This document shows positions 17,617 through 26,975 of a stretch of DNA of 64,000 nucleotides, piece after piece. Source of the stretch: Firmicutes bacterium CAG:95 (GTDB lineage: Bacteria > Bacillota > Clostridia > Lachnospirales > Lachnospiraceae). The stretch's first letter is position 1, and each line of letters begins with the position of its first letter. Under the pieces are notes generated by a model. The model was not told where the DNA came from and did not search any database. It saw nothing but the letters and a program-made list of their open reading frames with translations. Where the stretch lies: assembly GCA_000438155.1 (NCBI GenBank), contig FR902980.1, forward strand, positions 1-64,000, given 5' to 3'. The position numbers were made by a program, and so were the translations under genes.

Positions 17617-17648
17617 AAAATCCGTAGCCTGATAGGCTGCGGATTTTT
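17617..17648 (+). terminator. Terminator of the sugar transporter operon
   Basis: AAAATCCGTAGCCT pairs with AGGCTGCGGATTTT (one G-U) around a GAT loop and ends in a T-run. It closes the binding protein/permease operon. The rest of the gap to manC (17649-17773) shows no clear promoter. Confidence 0.88.
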
Positions 17649-17773
17649 TAAGTGGATTTTATCAGGAAAGTAAGGTACACTGTAACTGTTCAGAGTTATG
17701 CAGATTTGTTTTAGGCAGATGTCTGTATTCAGATGGAATTACAAATATTACTTCATAAAAATGGGGGAACAGA

Positions 17774-19078
17774 ATGAATATTGTCTTATTATCAGGAGGA
17801 TCGGGAAAGCGTTTATGGCCTTTATCCAACGATATCCGGTCCAAACAGTTTATCAAGATTTTTAAGAAGGAAGATGGAGAATACGAATCCATGGTGCAGC
17901 GGGTCTACCGTCAGATTAAGACGGTGGATGCAGAAGCGACTGTTACGATTGCAACATCGAAGTCACAGGTATCCGCCATCCATAACCAGCTTGGTGAAGA
18001 GGTTTCCGTCTGTGTGGAGCCGTGCCGCCGTGATACCTTTCCTGCCATTGCGCTTGCCGCAGCTTATCTTAAGGATGTGAAGCACATTTCAGAGAAGGAG
18101 GCTGTTGTGGTGTGCCCTGTGGATCCGTATGTGGACGAGGATTACTTTGAAACCGTAAAGGAACTGGCGCGCCTTGCACAGCAGCAAGAGGCAAACCTGG
18201 TGCTGATGGGAATTGAACCGACGTATCCAAGTGAAAAGTATGGCTATGTGATTCCGGAGAGCAAGGAGCGGGTGAGCAAGGTGTCTACCTTTAAGGAGAA
18301 GCCGACTGCCGATGTGGCAAAGGAATATATTGCAAAGGGTGCACTGTGGAACGGTGGTGTATTCGCTTTCCGGCTGGGATATCTCATTCAGAAAGCACAT
18401 GAGCTCATTGACTTTACGGATTATCAGGATCTGTTTGCAAAGTATGAAGCCCTACAGAAGATCAGCTTTGATTATGCGGTCGGGGAGAAAGAGCCTGATA
18501 TCAGTGTATTGCGCTTTGCCGGACAATGGAAGGATCTTGGAACCTGGAATACCCTGACAGAGGCTATGGAAGACGCGAGCATCGGAGAGGCCATTTTCAA
18601 TGAGAAGTGCAGCAATGTCCATGTCATTAATGAACTGGATGTTCCGGTACTGTGTATGGGATTACAGGATGTTGTGGTTTCAGCAAGCCCGGAGGGGATT
18701 CTGGTTTCTGACAAGGAACAGTCAAGCTACATTAAGCCCTTTGTAGATAAAATTGACCAGCAGATCATGTTTGCGGAGAAGTCGTGGGGGAGCTTCCGGG
18801 TACTTGACATTGAAGATGAGAGCATGACAATCAAGGTGACTCTGATGCCGGGGCATAAGATGAATTATCACAGCCATGAGCATCGTGACGAGGTCTGGAC
18901 GATTATTCAGGGAAACGGACAGGCGATCCTTGATGATGAGGTAAAGAATGTCAGACCGGGGGATGTCCTGACGATGAAAGCCGGCTGCAAACATACAATT
19001 GCAGCAGTCACGGAGCTGAAACTGATCGAGGTTCAGCTTGGAAAAGAGATCAGTGTAAAGGACAAGATCAAATATTAA
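17774..19078 (+). CDS. manC: Mannose-1-phosphate guanylyltransferase / mannose-6-phosphate isomerase, type II
   Basis: A 434-residue bifunctional enzyme making GDP-mannose from mannose-1-phosphate, with a C-terminal cupin for phosphomannose isomerisation. The nucleotidyltransferase signature GGSGKRLWPLSN is at the N-terminus, FKEKPT near residue 176 and NGGVFAFRLGYL near 193. The cupin part begins KSWGSFRVLDI and carries metal-binding histidines in YHSHEHRDEVW. It supplies GDP-mannose for surface polysaccharide or glycoprotein, but no glycan genes lie next to it. It appears to be a single-gene unit, with a terminator downstream at 19176. Confidence 0.92.
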   Translation: MNIVLLSGGSGKRLWPLSNDIRSKQFIKIFKKEDGEYESMVQRVYRQIKTVDAEATVTIATSKSQVSAIHNQLGEEVSVCVEPCRRDTFPAIALAAAYLKDVKHISEKEAVVVCPVDPYVDEDYFETVKELARLAQQQEANLVLMGIEPTYPSEKYGYVIPESKERVSKVSTFKEKPTADVAKEYIAKGALWNGGVFAFRLGYLIQKAHELIDFTDYQDLFAKYEALQKISFDYAVGEKEPDISVLRFAGQWKDLGTWNTLTEAMEDASIGEAIFNEKCSNVHVINELDVPVLCMGLQDVVVSASPEGILVSDKEQSSYIKPFVDKIDQQIMFAEKSWGSFRVLDIEDESMTIKVTLMPGHKMNYHSHEHRDEVWTIIQGNGQAILDDEVKNVRPGDVLTMKAGCKHTIAAVTELKLIEVQLGKEISVKDKIKY

Positions 19079-19119
19079 ATAGTTTCTGACGAAAAAGCAA
19101 AGAAATTTTGGGAAAACCC

Positions 19120-19148
19120 TTGCATTTCCTTATAAGAAGTGTTAATCT
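19120..19148 (+). promoter_or_regulatory. Possible promoter ahead of the rimP leader terminator
   Basis: TTGCAT (19120-19125), 17 bases and TAATCT (19143-19148). If used, transcription would begin about 25 bases before the terminator hairpin at 19176, which would then act as an attenuator of the rimP-nusA operon. Alternatively the hairpin simply ends the manC message. Confidence 0.4.
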
Positions 19149-19175
19149 GACTATAGTTACAAAGATTTACCAGTT

Positions 19176-19205
19176 ACAGTGGACTTGCGAGTCCACTGTT
19201 TTTTT
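19176..19205 (+). terminator. Intrinsic terminator between manC and rimP
   Basis: ACAGTGGACT (19176-19185) pairs perfectly with AGTCCACTGT (19190-19199) around TGCG, followed by seven T. It is a textbook terminator. Confidence 0.9.
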
Positions 19206-19222
19206 GAGTAGAACCATACCTG

Positions 19223-19278
19223 TGCACTTAAGGAATGCAGGTTGGAGATGCAGCACGAGTTTAGTGCAGCAGGCAGAG
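19223..19278 (+). repeat. Dispersed ~57-bp repeat, copy 3 (rimP leader)
   Basis: CACTTAAGGAATGCAGGT at the left and GAGTTTAGTG at the right, with GCAGCA between, match the two tandem copies at 50285-50396 closely. The ends CACTTA and TTTAGTG are roughly inverted. It lies between a terminator and the rimP ribosome site, the same arrangement as in front of spoIVB. Confidence 0.65.
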
Positions 19279-19317
19279 TATGAATGGAAGGCAGGCAAAG
19301 AATTTAAAGGAGGAAGA

Positions 19318-19785
19318 ATGTCAAAGAGAGAGTCTTATGAAACGAGGACAGAGGAATTATTAAAGCCGATCGTGGAATCAGCCGGTGTGGAAATCTACGA
19401 TGTGGAGTATGTGAAGGAAGGAAGCGACTTTTATCTTCGCTGCTACATTGACAGGGACGGCGGCGTGAACATTCAGGATTGTGAGACGGTGAGCCGTGCA
19501 CTTTCCGATCAGCTTGATGCAGAGGATTATATCGAGGATGCCTATATTCTGGAGGTGAGCTCTCCGGGACTTGGCAGAACCCTAAAGAAGGAGAAGCATC
19601 TTTCAAAGAGCATCGGGATGGAAGTCGAATTAAAGACGTTTAAACCGGTGAACGGTTCAAAGGATTTTGAAGGAGTCCTGAAGGCATTTGATAATGATAC
19701 ACTGACGTTAACCGTTGAAGATGATCAGGATCTGGTTTTTCAGAGAAAAGATATTGCAGTTATAAAATTGGCACTGGATTTTTAG
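19318..19785 (+). CDS. rimP: Ribosome maturation factor RimP
   Basis: A 155-residue protein required for assembly of the 30S subunit. ATG 19318 is chosen because AAAGGAGG lies 4 bases upstream and the N-terminus MSKRESYETRTEELLKPIVE fits the family; the frame is open further upstream but only through the repeat and terminator. The N-terminal domain contains GVEIYDVEYVKEGSDFYLRC and VSRALSDQLD, and the family motif EVSSPGLGR is near residue 79. The C-terminal SH3-like barrel follows. It is the first gene of the rimP-nusA-ylxR-ylxQ-infB-rbfA operon, an order conserved in Firmicutes. Confidence 0.95.
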   Translation: MSKRESYETRTEELLKPIVESAGVEIYDVEYVKEGSDFYLRCYIDRDGGVNIQDCETVSRALSDQLDAEDYIEDAYILEVSSPGLGRTLKKEKHLSKSIGMEVELKTFKPVNGSKDFEGVLKAFDNDTLTLTVEDDQDLVFQRKDIAVIKLALDF

Positions 19786-19813
19786 TCCAAATACAAGCAG
19801 AAAGGATACGAAA

Positions 19814-20989
19814 ATGAACAAAGAATTAATGGAAGCACTTGATATTTTGGAAAAGGAGAAGGAAATCAGCAAAGAGACTTTATTTGAGTCAATTGAGAAT
19901 TCCCTTTACACTGCATGCGAAAAGCATTTTGGCAGAGCAGACAATATCAAGGTAGAGATTGACCGTGAAACCTGTGATTTCCTATGCTATGCAGAGAAGG
20001 AAGTTGTAGAAACCGCAGATGATGTGGAAGATGATCTGTTACAGATTTCCTTAGAGGATGCACAGAAGATTAAAGCAACTGCAAAGGTTGGCGACATCAT
20101 TCATGTAGAGATCAAGTCCAAGGAATTCGGACGTATCGCAACCCAGAATGCGAAGAGTGTGATTTTGCAGAAGATCCGTGAAGAAGAAAGAAATGTAATC
20201 TTCAATCAGTACTATGCGAAAGAAAAAGATGTGGTTACCGGAATTGTACAGAGATATATCGGACGTAACATCAGCGTAAACTTAGGTAAGGCCGATGGTA
20301 TTTTAAATGAAAGTGAAATGGTAAAGGGTGAGCACTTCCGCCCGACCGAGCGAATCAAGGTTTATATTCTGGAGGTAAAGAACGGCTCCAAGGGACCGAG
20401 AATCCTGGTAAGCCGCACCCATCCGGAGCTGGTAAAGCGTCTGTTTGAAGCAGAGGTTACCGAAATTAAAGATGGAACTGTAGAGATTATGAGCATTGCA
20501 AGAGAGGCAGGAAGCAGAACCAAGATGGCTGTCCGTTCCAACAATCCGAACGTAGATGCGGTCGGTGCCTGCGTTGGTATGAATGGAGCGAGAGTAAATT
20601 CCATTGTGGATGAGCTTCGTGGAGAGAAGATTGATATTATCAACTGGGATGAAAACCCCGGTAATCTGATCCAGAACGCATTATCTCCTGCAAAGATCGT
20701 TGCTGTATTTGCAGATCCGGATGAAAAGACTGCCAAGGTGGTTGTTCCGGATTACCAGTTATCTCTTGCCATTGGTAAGGAAGGACAGAATGCAAGACTT
20801 GCAGCCAGACTGACCGGATACAAGATCGATATCAAGAGTGAGACGCAGGCCAAGGATGCGCCGGGCTTCCGTTATGAGGACTATGTGTACGAGGATGAAG
20901 AATATGATGAGGATGCCGAGTATGCAGATGATGAGTATCTGACAGAAGAGGGTCAGGAAGGTATGGATGAAGTACCCTCTGAAGAATAA
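19814..20989 (+). CDS. nusA: Transcription termination/antitermination factor NusA
   Basis: A 391-residue RNA polymerase-binding factor affecting pausing and termination. The N-terminal domain (1-125) binds polymerase. An S1 domain follows at about 135-200 ([20 protein letters not shown]). Two KH domains lie at about 200-345, with [20 protein letters not shown] and [20 protein letters not shown]. The C-terminus is a strongly acidic tail rich in Asp, Glu and Tyr, as in other Clostridia, and there are no proteobacterial AR repeats. It lies 28 bases after rimP and 12 bases before ylxR. Confidence 0.97.
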   Translation: MNKELMEALDILEKEKEISKETLFESIENSLYTACEKHFGRADNIKVEIDRETCDFLCYAEKEVVETADDVEDDLLQISLEDAQKIKATAKVGDIIHVEIKSKEFGRIATQNAKSVILQKIREEERNVIFNQYYAKEKDVVTGIVQRYIGRNISVNLGKADGILNESEMVKGEHFRPTERIKVYILEVKNGSKGPRILVSRTHPELVKRLFEAEVTEIKDGTVEIMSIAREAGSRTKMAVRSNNPNVDAVGACVGMNGARVNSIVDELRGEKIDIINWDENPGNLIQNALSPAKIVAVFADPDEKTAKVVVPDYQLSLAIGKEGQNARLAARLTGYKIDIKSETQAKDAPGFRYEDYVYEDEEYDEDAEYADDEYLTEEGQEGMDEVPSEE

Positions 20990-21001
20990 AGGTGGTTTGG
21001 T

Positions 21002-21268
21002 ATGGCAAAAAAGATTCCCTTAAGACAGTGTGTGGGATGCGGAGAAATGAAAAGCAAGAAGGAAATGATGCGCGTCCTGAAAACACCGGAGGATGAAATC
21101 GTATTAGATTTGACCGGAAAGAAAAATGGAAGAGGCGCATATCTTTGTATCTCGAGAGAGTGCCTTAAAAAGGCACGGAAGAATAAAGGATTGGAACGGT
21201 CTTTCAAAATGAGTATTCCGAATGAAGTATATGACAGCCTGGAAAAGGAGTATGACGAGAATGAATGA
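21002..21268 (+). CDS. ylxR: YlxR/RnpM family RNA-binding protein (DUF448)
   Basis: An 88-residue basic protein. The family motifs are RQCVGCGEMKSKKEMMRV near the N-terminus and GRGAYLCISRECLKKA in the middle. In Bacillus subtilis the homologue binds and modulates RNase P (RnpM). It lies between nusA and ylxQ in the conserved nusA-infB cluster and overlaps ylxQ by 8 bases, implying coupled translation. Confidence 0.93.
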   Translation: MAKKIPLRQCVGCGEMKSKKEMMRVLKTPEDEIVLDLTGKKNGRGAYLCISRECLKKARKNKGLERSFKMSIPNEVYDSLEKEYDENE

Positions 21269-21587
21269 TCCTGTGCAGATGAAGAAGGTGTTGTCTTTAC
21301 TGGGGCTTGCTGCGAGGGGGAGAAATCTGGTAAGCGGCGAATTCTCCACGGAGAATGCAGTAAAGGACGGGAGTGCATGTCTGGTGATCATCAGCGAAGA
21401 TGCATCCGCAAACACGAAAAAGTTATTTACAGATAAATGTAGTTTTTATGAGGTCCCCATTTATACCTTAGGGACAAAGGAAATGCTTGGAAAGGCAATC
21501 GGGAAGGAAATGCGGGCATCCCTTGCGGTGACGGATCCGGGGCTTTCCGACAGCATCATGAAACATCTGCAGACAATTCAGGAATGA
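21261..21587 (+). CDS. ylxQ: YlxQ, L7Ae/L30e-like RNA-binding protein
   Basis: A 108-residue protein of the ribosomal L7Ae family (kink-turn RNA binding). ATG 21261 gives MNDPVQMKKVLSLLGLAARG, the usual family start; AAGGAG is 11 bases upstream. Upstream in-frame ATGs lie inside ylxR and lack a usable ribosome site. The motif GLAARGRNLVSGE and the later YTLGTKEMLGKAIGKEMRAS are typical. Its exact role is unsettled in the family. It ends 51 bases before infB. Confidence 0.92.
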   Translation: MNDPVQMKKVLSLLGLAARGRNLVSGEFSTENAVKDGSACLVIISEDASANTKKLFTDKCSFYEVPIYTLGTKEMLGKAIGKEMRASLAVTDPGLSDSIMKHLQTIQE

Positions 21588-21638
21588 TACAGATAGCATT
21601 TGGAGTTCATTTGGAGTGAATAAGACGGAGGTAAATAA

Positions 21639-24638
21639 ATGTCGAAAATCAAAGTGCATGAATTAGCAAAGGAGCTGGAGAAGCAGAGCAGGGAAGTGAT
21701 TGCATTTCTTCAGGAAAAAGGAATAGAAGTAAAGGCAGCACAGAGCTCTGTGGAGGAAGATGCAGCAGAAATGGTCCGTAAAGCATTCGGTGCCGCAAAA
21801 AAAGCAGATGTCAAGGCAGAGGTGAAGCCCGAAGCCAAGGCAGAAGCAAAGCCGGAAGCAAAGGAAGAAACAAAGACAGATGTGAAGCCTGAAGTGAAAC
21901 CGGAGGTAAAATCAGAAGCCAAAGCAGAACCTTCCAAAGAAGTGAGGAAGGAAGCACCGAAAGCAGAGGAAAAGCAGGCAGCTCCTGTGAAAAAGAAAAA
22001 GATTATTTTTGTAAGTAATCCGCATAATAGTAATATACCGGGACAGCGTTCACAGGGTGAGCGCAGACAGGGGCAGAATAATCGCCAGGGGAATAATAAT
22101 TACAATGGAAGACCGGGACAGAACAGGGAAGTTCCCCACAAGATTATTAAGCCTCTTACGGCTCCGTCCCAGATGGAGACTTCCACAAGTGATTTTAAGC
22201 AGAATTCCAGAAGAATGGATGAAGCAAGAGCCGAACTTCGTGCTTCCGAAAAGCGTGCAGCCGAAGAACGTGAACAGGCCGCCCAGAGAGCAGCAAGGTC
22301 TGAAAATCCCCGTCCGGATAACCGGGGACAGAATCGTCCGGATAACCGGAATGACAACCGTAACGATAACCGTAACGATAACCGTGGTGAAAACAGACCC
22401 GGAAACAGACCGGACAACAGAGACGGAAGGGATCAAAGAAACGATAGAAATGACAGAAATCAGAGATTTGGTCAGAACAATCAGGGAGAGAGGAATAACA
22501 ACCGAAGACCTGAAAACGGGAATCGCTTTAACAACCAGAATGGCAAGGGAGATTTCCGTAATAACGGCGGTGATGGGAACCGTAACCGCGGCGATTTCAA
22601 TAATAACCGCGGTGAGAGAAGCAATGGAGGGCAGGACTCTCGATTTAAGCGGAATGAAAAGCCGGGTAAGAGTTTCGCTCAGGATACCCCGCCGGTTAAG
22701 GATGACAAGCGCAGAGAGGAAGAAAAGCGCAGAATCAGTCAGGAGAAGGATAAGAGATCCAAGAAGGATTTCATGTATGAAGAGGACGAAGCAGCTTTAA
22801 AGAACAAGAATAAAGCAGGACGCTTCATTAAGCCGGAGAAGAAGGCAGAGGAGCCGGCAGAAGAGCAGATCAAGGTCATCACCATTCCGGAATCCTTAAC
22901 CATCAAGGATCTGGCAGATAAGATGAAGCTGCAGCCTTCCGCAATTATTAAAAAGCTGTTCCTGCAGGGACAGATCGTAACCGTAAACTCTGAAATTACC
23001 TTTGAGGATGCGGAGAACATTGCCATTGACTATGACATCATCTGTGAGAGAGAAGTTAAGGTGGATGTCATTGAAGAGCTGTTAAAGGAAGACGAAGAAA
23101 AGGAAGAGGATCTTGTGAGCAGACCGCCCGTTATCTGTGTTATGGGTCATGTTGATCATGGTAAAACCTCCCTCCTCGATGCAATCCGTAAGACCAATGT
23201 GACCGATAAGGAAGCAGGGGGTATTACCCAGCATATCGGTGCTTACACCGTAAATGTGGGCGGACAGTCCATTACGTTCCTGGATACACCGGGACATGAA
23301 GCATTTACCGCAATGCGTATGCGTGGTGCAAATTCTACCGATATTGCAATTCTGGTTGTTGCCGCAGACGATGGTGTGATGCCGCAGACCGTAGAAGCGA
23401 TCAACCATGCGAAGGCAGCCGGTATTGAAATTATTGTGGCAGTTAACAAGATCGATAAGCCTGGTGCCAACATCGACCGTGTGAAACAGGAAATGACCGA
23501 ATACGAATTGATCCCGGTTGACTGGGGCGGAAGCACTGAATTCGTTCCGGTATCTGCAAAAACCGGTGAGGGAATCAGTACCCTGCTTGAAACCGTACTG
23601 CTTACGGCTGAGATTATGGAATTAAAGGCGAACCCGAACCGTCGGGCGAGAGGTCTTGTCATTGAAGCAGAGCTTGACAAGGGACGCGGTCCTGTGGCTA
23701 CCGTACTGGTACAGAAGGGTACGTTACATGTGGGAGATTTCATTTCCGCAGGTGCAAGCCACGGTAAGGTACGTGCAATGATTGACGACAAGGGAAGACG
23801 CGTGAAGGAGGCAAAGCCCTCTACACCGGTGGAAATTCTTGGATTATCCGATGTGCCAAGTGCAGGTGAGGTATTTATTGCCCATGAAAATGATAAGACT
23901 GCCAAGACCTATGCAGAAACTTATCTGGCACAGAATAAAGAGAAGATGCTTGAAGAGACCAAGGCAAAGATGTCACTGGATGATCTGTTTAACCAGATCC
24001 AGGAGGGTAACCTGAAGGAACTGAACCTGATTGTCAAGGCAGATGTACAGGGTAGTGTGGAAGCCGTTAAGCAGAGTCTCATGAAGCTTTCCAATGAAGA
24101 GGTTGTTGTAAAATGTATTCATGGTGGTGTGGGTGCCATCAATGAATCGGATGTTTCTCTTGCTTTTGCATCCTCCGCAATTATCATCGGCTTCAATGTC
24201 CGTCCGGATGCACAGGCCAAGGCATTTGCAGAGCGTGAGGGCGTGGATATCCGTCTGTATCGTGTCATTTATCAGGCAATTGAGGATATCGAGGCTGCCA
24301 TGAAGGGAATGCTCGATCCGGTTTATGAAGAAAAGGTAATCGGTCACGCTGAAGTTCGTCAGATCTTCCGTGCGTCCGCAATTGGCAATATTGCAGGTTC
24401 TTATGTTTTAGACGGATATTTCCAGAGAGACTGCAAGGTGCGTATTACGAGACGTAATGAAAGCACCGGACAGGAAGAGCAGATTTATGAAGGCGCTCTG
24501 GCATCTTTGAAGAGATTTAAGGACGATGTAAAGGAAGTAAAGGCTGGCTACGAATGTGGTCTTGTATTTGAAGGCTTTGACCAGATGCAGGAGCTGGATA
24601 TCGTAGAAGCATATATTATGGTGGAGGTTCCCAGGTGA
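21639..24638 (+). CDS. infB: Translation initiation factor IF-2
   Basis: A 999-residue GTPase that brings initiator fMet-tRNA to the 30S subunit. Residues 1-50 are an IF2_N domain, 50-130 a Lys/Glu/Ala-rich charged region, and about 130-360 a low-complexity stretch dominated by Arg, Asn, Asp, Gly and Gln with tandem RNDN units. A second IF2_N-like domain is at about 410-465. The G domain has GHVDHGKTS near 505, DTPGHEAF and [10 protein letters not shown]-Tu-like and IF2 C-terminal domains complete the protein. It is longer than Bacillus IF-2 because of the disordered linker. The ribosome site is GGAGG. It overlaps rbfA by 4 bases. Confidence 0.97.
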   Translation: MSKIKVHELAKELEKQSREVIAFLQEKGIEVKAAQSSVEEDAAEMVRKAFGAAKKADVKAEVKPEAKAEAKPEAKEETKTDVKPEVKPEVKSEAKAEPSKEVRKEAPKAEEKQAAPVKKKKIIFVSNPHNSNIPGQRSQGERRQGQNNRQGNNNYNGRPGQNREVPHKIIKPLTAPSQMETSTSDFKQNSRRMDEARAELRASEKRAAEEREQAAQRAARSENPRPDNRGQNRPDNRNDNRNDNRNDNRGENRPGNRPDNRDGRDQRNDRNDRNQRFGQNNQGERNNNRRPENGNRFNNQNGKGDFRNNGGDGNRNRGDFNNNRGERSNGGQDSRFKRNEKPGKSFAQDTPPVKDDKRREEEKRRISQEKDKRSKKDFMYEEDEAALKNKNKAGRFIKPEKKAEEPAEEQIKVITIPESLTIKDLADKMKLQPSAIIKKLFLQGQIVTVNSEITFEDAENIAIDYDIICEREVKVDVIEELLKEDEEKEEDLVSRPPVICVMGHVDHGKTSLLDAIRKTNVTDKEAGGITQHIGAYTVNVGGQSITFLDTPGHEAFTAMRMRGANSTDIAILVVAADDGVMPQTVEAINHAKAAGIEIIVAVNKIDKPGANIDRVKQEMTEYELIPVDWGGSTEFVPVSAKTGEGISTLLETVLLTAEIMELKANPNRRARGLVIEAELDKGRGPVATVLVQKGTLHVGDFISAGASHGKVRAMIDDKGRRVKEAKPSTPVEILGLSDVPSAGEVFIAHENDKTAKTYAETYLAQNKEKMLEETKAKMSLDDLFNQIQEGNLKELNLIVKADVQGSVEAVKQSLMKLSNEEVVVKCIHGGVGAINESDVSLAFASSAIIIGFNVRPDAQAKAFAEREGVDIRLYRVIYQAIEDIEAAMKGMLDPVYEEKVIGHAEVRQIFRASAIGNIAGSYVLDGYFQRDCKVRITRRNESTGQEEQIYEGALASLKRFKDDVKEVKAGYECGLVFEGFDQMQELDIVEAYIMVEVPR

Positions 24639-25030
24639 GAAAGAACAGCATGAAGAATACCCGGATCAACGGGGAAGTTCAAAAGGAACTCGCAGAGATC
24701 ATTCGTGGAGAGATTAAGGATCCGAGAATCAGTCCCTTAACGAGTGTGATCTCTGTAGAGGTTGCACCTGATTTAAAAACATGTAAGGCATGGATCAGCG
24801 TATACGGGGATGATCATGTGGCAGAGGATACACTTGCCGGCTTAAGGAGTGCGGAGGGCTATATCCGCAGAGAGCTTGCAAGAAGAATTAATCTGCGTAA
24901 CACACCGGAAATCCGTTTTATCGTGGATCAGTCCATTGCCTATGGTGTGAAAATGTCCAAACTGATTGATGAAGTGGCTAAATCAGATGCACAGAAGGAA
25001 GACAGAAACGAAGCTTTATCACAAGAGTAA
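24635..25030 (+). CDS. rbfA: Ribosome-binding factor A
   Basis: A 131-residue KH-like protein needed for late 30S maturation and 16S 5'-end processing. It begins with GTG 24635 in a GTGA overlap with the infB stop; an internal ATG at 24650 would remove five residues. Typical motifs are [20 protein letters not shown] and [15 protein letters not shown]. The next gene starts 10-16 bases downstream. Confidence 0.94.
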   Translation: MRKNSMKNTRINGEVQKELAEIIRGEIKDPRISPLTSVISVEVAPDLKTCKAWISVYGDDHVAEDTLAGLRSAEGYIRRELARRINLRNTPEIRFIVDQSIAYGVKMSKLIDEVAKSDAQKEDRNEALSQE

Positions 25031-25046
25031 TAAGGACAGGATGTAT

Positions 25047-26000
25047 ATGAAAATTTATGAAGAAGTAAAGGATGCCGCAACCATCGGTATCAGTGGACAT
25101 ATCCGGCCGGACGGTGACTGTATCGGGTCGGTGATGGGTCTTTATCTGTATTTATTAAAGAAGTGCCCGGATGCACAGATCGAGGTATTTTTGGAACAGC
25201 CGGGAGAGGAGTTTTCCTGTATCAGCAGGATCGGGGATATTCACACCGATTTTGCAACGGGAGTGGAGCAGTTTGATGTGTTTATCGTACTTGACAGTAC
25301 GAAGGAGCGTACCGGAGAAGCACAGAAGTACTTCGATGCGGCACATAAGAGGATCAATATCGACCATCATGTGAGTAACCCTGGAGATGGCGATGTGAAT
25401 TTTCTGGATCCAAAGGCAAGCTCCGCAAGTGAGCTGGTGTACCGGGCCATTGAGGATAAGGAAGCGATGGATCCGTCCATTGCGAAAGCCCTGTACATCG
25501 GAATCATCCATGATACCGGGGTGTTCCAGTATTCCAATACCTCATCGGAAACCCTGCGGATTGCAGCAGATCTGATCTCTTATGGATTTGATTTTCCGAC
25601 ACTCATTGATCAGACCTTCTATGAAAAGACCTATGTGCAGAATCAGATTCTGGGACGCGCGCTGCTTGAAAGTATCCAGTTTATGGATGGCAGATGTATT
25701 GTCAGCATGGTTGATAAAAAGACCATGAGCTTTTATGATGCAACACCACATGATCTGGAAGGAATTGTCAACCAGCTTCGCAATACAAAGGGCGTTGAGT
25801 GTGCGATCTTTATGTATCAGACGAATACACTCGAGTATAAGGTAAGCCTGCGGTCCAACGGAAAGATTGATGTTGCCAAGATCGCCATGATGTTTGGTGG
25901 CGGCGGTCATGTACGCGCTGCAGGAGTTACCATGCAGGGTACATATCACGATATTATCAATAATCTGTCTGCACAGATTGAGAAACAGTTGTGTAACTAA
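25047..26000 (+). CDS. nrnA: DHH-family oligoribonuclease / pAp phosphatase
   Basis: A protein of about 317 residues of the NrnA type, which degrades short RNA oligonucleotides and 3'-phosphoadenosine 5'-phosphate. The DHH domain has SGHIRPDGDCIGSV, a metal site in VLDST and the signature DHHVSN near residue 107. The C-terminal DHHA1 domain has the RNA-binding GGGGHVRAAG. ATG 25047 is preferred (AAGGA 10 bases upstream); ATG 25041 is possible. It sits between rbfA and truB as in many Firmicutes. Confidence 0.93.
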   Translation: MKIYEEVKDAATIGISGHIRPDGDCIGSVMGLYLYLLKKCPDAQIEVFLEQPGEEFSCISRIGDIHTDFATGVEQFDVFIVLDSTKERTGEAQKYFDAAHKRINIDHHVSNPGDGDVNFLDPKASSASELVYRAIEDKEAMDPSIAKALYIGIIHDTGVFQYSNTSSETLRIAADLISYGFDFPTLIDQTFYEKTYVQNQILGRALLESIQFMDGRCIVSMVDKKTMSFYDATPHDLEGIVNQLRNTKGVECAIFMYQTNTLEYKVSLRSNGKIDVAKIAMMFGGGGHVRAAGVTMQGTYHDIINNLSAQIEKQLCN

Positions 26001-26015
26001 TTCTTGGAGAAGAAC

Positions 26016-26975
26016 ATGTATCACGGAATAATAAACGTATATAAAGAAGCGGGCTTTACCTCCCATGACGTGGTGGCGAAGCTGCGCGGAATCTGTAAGC
26101 AGAAAAAGATAGGACATACAGGAACCCTCGATCCGGATGCGGTGGGGGTTCTTCCTGTTTGTCTGGGAAGTGGAACGAAGCTGTGCGATATGCTGACCGG
26201 TGAGACCAAGGAATACATTGCCAGGTTCCGGCTTGGGATTGAGACCGATACACAGGATATTTCAGGAAAGATTCTGGAGGAAAAGGAAGTCCGTGTCTCT
26301 ACGGAGCAGGTAAAGGAGATGCTTTCACATTTTGTGGGAGAACTGCAGCAGGTTCCACCGATGTATTCTGCACTTAAGGTGGGCGGAAAGAAGCTTTACG
26401 AGCTGGCAAGAGAAGGAAAGGAAGTGGAGCGCAAGGCACGTCCCATTACCATTTATGAGCTGGAGCTGTTAAAGGCAGAGTATCCGGAATATGAAATCCG
26501 GGTTGTATGTTCAAAAGGAACCTATATCCGTACCTTGTGTCATGATATTGGACAGGCTCTTTCGTGCGGTGCGGTGATGACGAGCCTTGTCCGTTCCAGA
26601 GTCGGAGAATTCCGGCTGAAGGATGCGAAAACGTTGGATGAGCTTCAAGAACTTGCCGATCAGGGAAGATTGCAGGAAGCGGTCATTCCGGTTGAAGAAA
26701 TGTTTCATACCCTTCCGGCAATTCAGGTATCCGATGGAGCACAGAAAGCACTGCTTAACGGGAACCAGTTGAAGCGATCGGAGGTTTTGGCTAAGGAAGA
26801 GGCGGGAATCATTGGAAAGATGCTGCAGGGGTTTCCTGTAGATCAGGGAGAATACCGGGTATACGGCATGGATAGCAGGTTTTGTGCTATTTACCGCTAT
26901 GAAGGTGACAGGAGGCTTTTTACACCGGTAAAAATGTTTTTGGAAGGTCAGGATGGAAGCTATGCAGATCGTTAG
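26016..26975 (+). CDS. truB: tRNA pseudouridine(55) synthase
   Basis: A 319-residue enzyme that forms pseudouridine 55 in the T-loop of tRNAs. ATG 26016 has GGAG 6 bases upstream and gives MYHGIINVYKEAGFTSHDVV; an in-frame TTG at 26004 is less likely. The catalytic Asp is in GHTGTLDPDAVGVLPVCLG near residue 38. The motifs KGTYIRTLCHDIG and a C-terminal PUA-like region follow. It overlaps ribF by 23 bases. Confidence 0.95.
   Translation: MYHGIINVYKEAGFTSHDVVAKLRGICKQKKIGHTGTLDPDAVGVLPVCLGSGTKLCDMLTGETKEYIARFRLGIETDTQDISGKILEEKEVRVSTEQVKEMLSHFVGELQQVPPMYSALKVGGKKLYELAREGKEVERKARPITIYELELLKAEYPEYEIRVVCSKGTYIRTLCHDIGQALSCGAVMTSLVRSRVGEFRLKDAKTLDELQELADQGRLQEAVIPVEEMFHTLPAIQVSDGAQKALLNGNQLKRSEVLAKEEAGIIGKMLQGFPVDQGEYRVYGMDSRFCAIYRYEGDRRLFTPVKMFLEGQDGSYADR

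Noticed and set aside
19108..19317. N-terminal extension of rimP from an upstream ATG
   Set aside because: The open frame passes through a terminator hairpin and a dispersed repeat. A strong ribosome site lies just before ATG 19318, and the family starts there.
22310..22450. CRISPR-like repeat array
   Set aside because: The repeats are short in-frame codon repeats (Arg-Asn-Asp) within infB, with no spacers.
23243..23905. 220-residue minus-strand open frame within infB
   Set aside because: It is a shadow of the conserved infB frame, with Ser/Thr/Ile-rich composition and no ribosome site.
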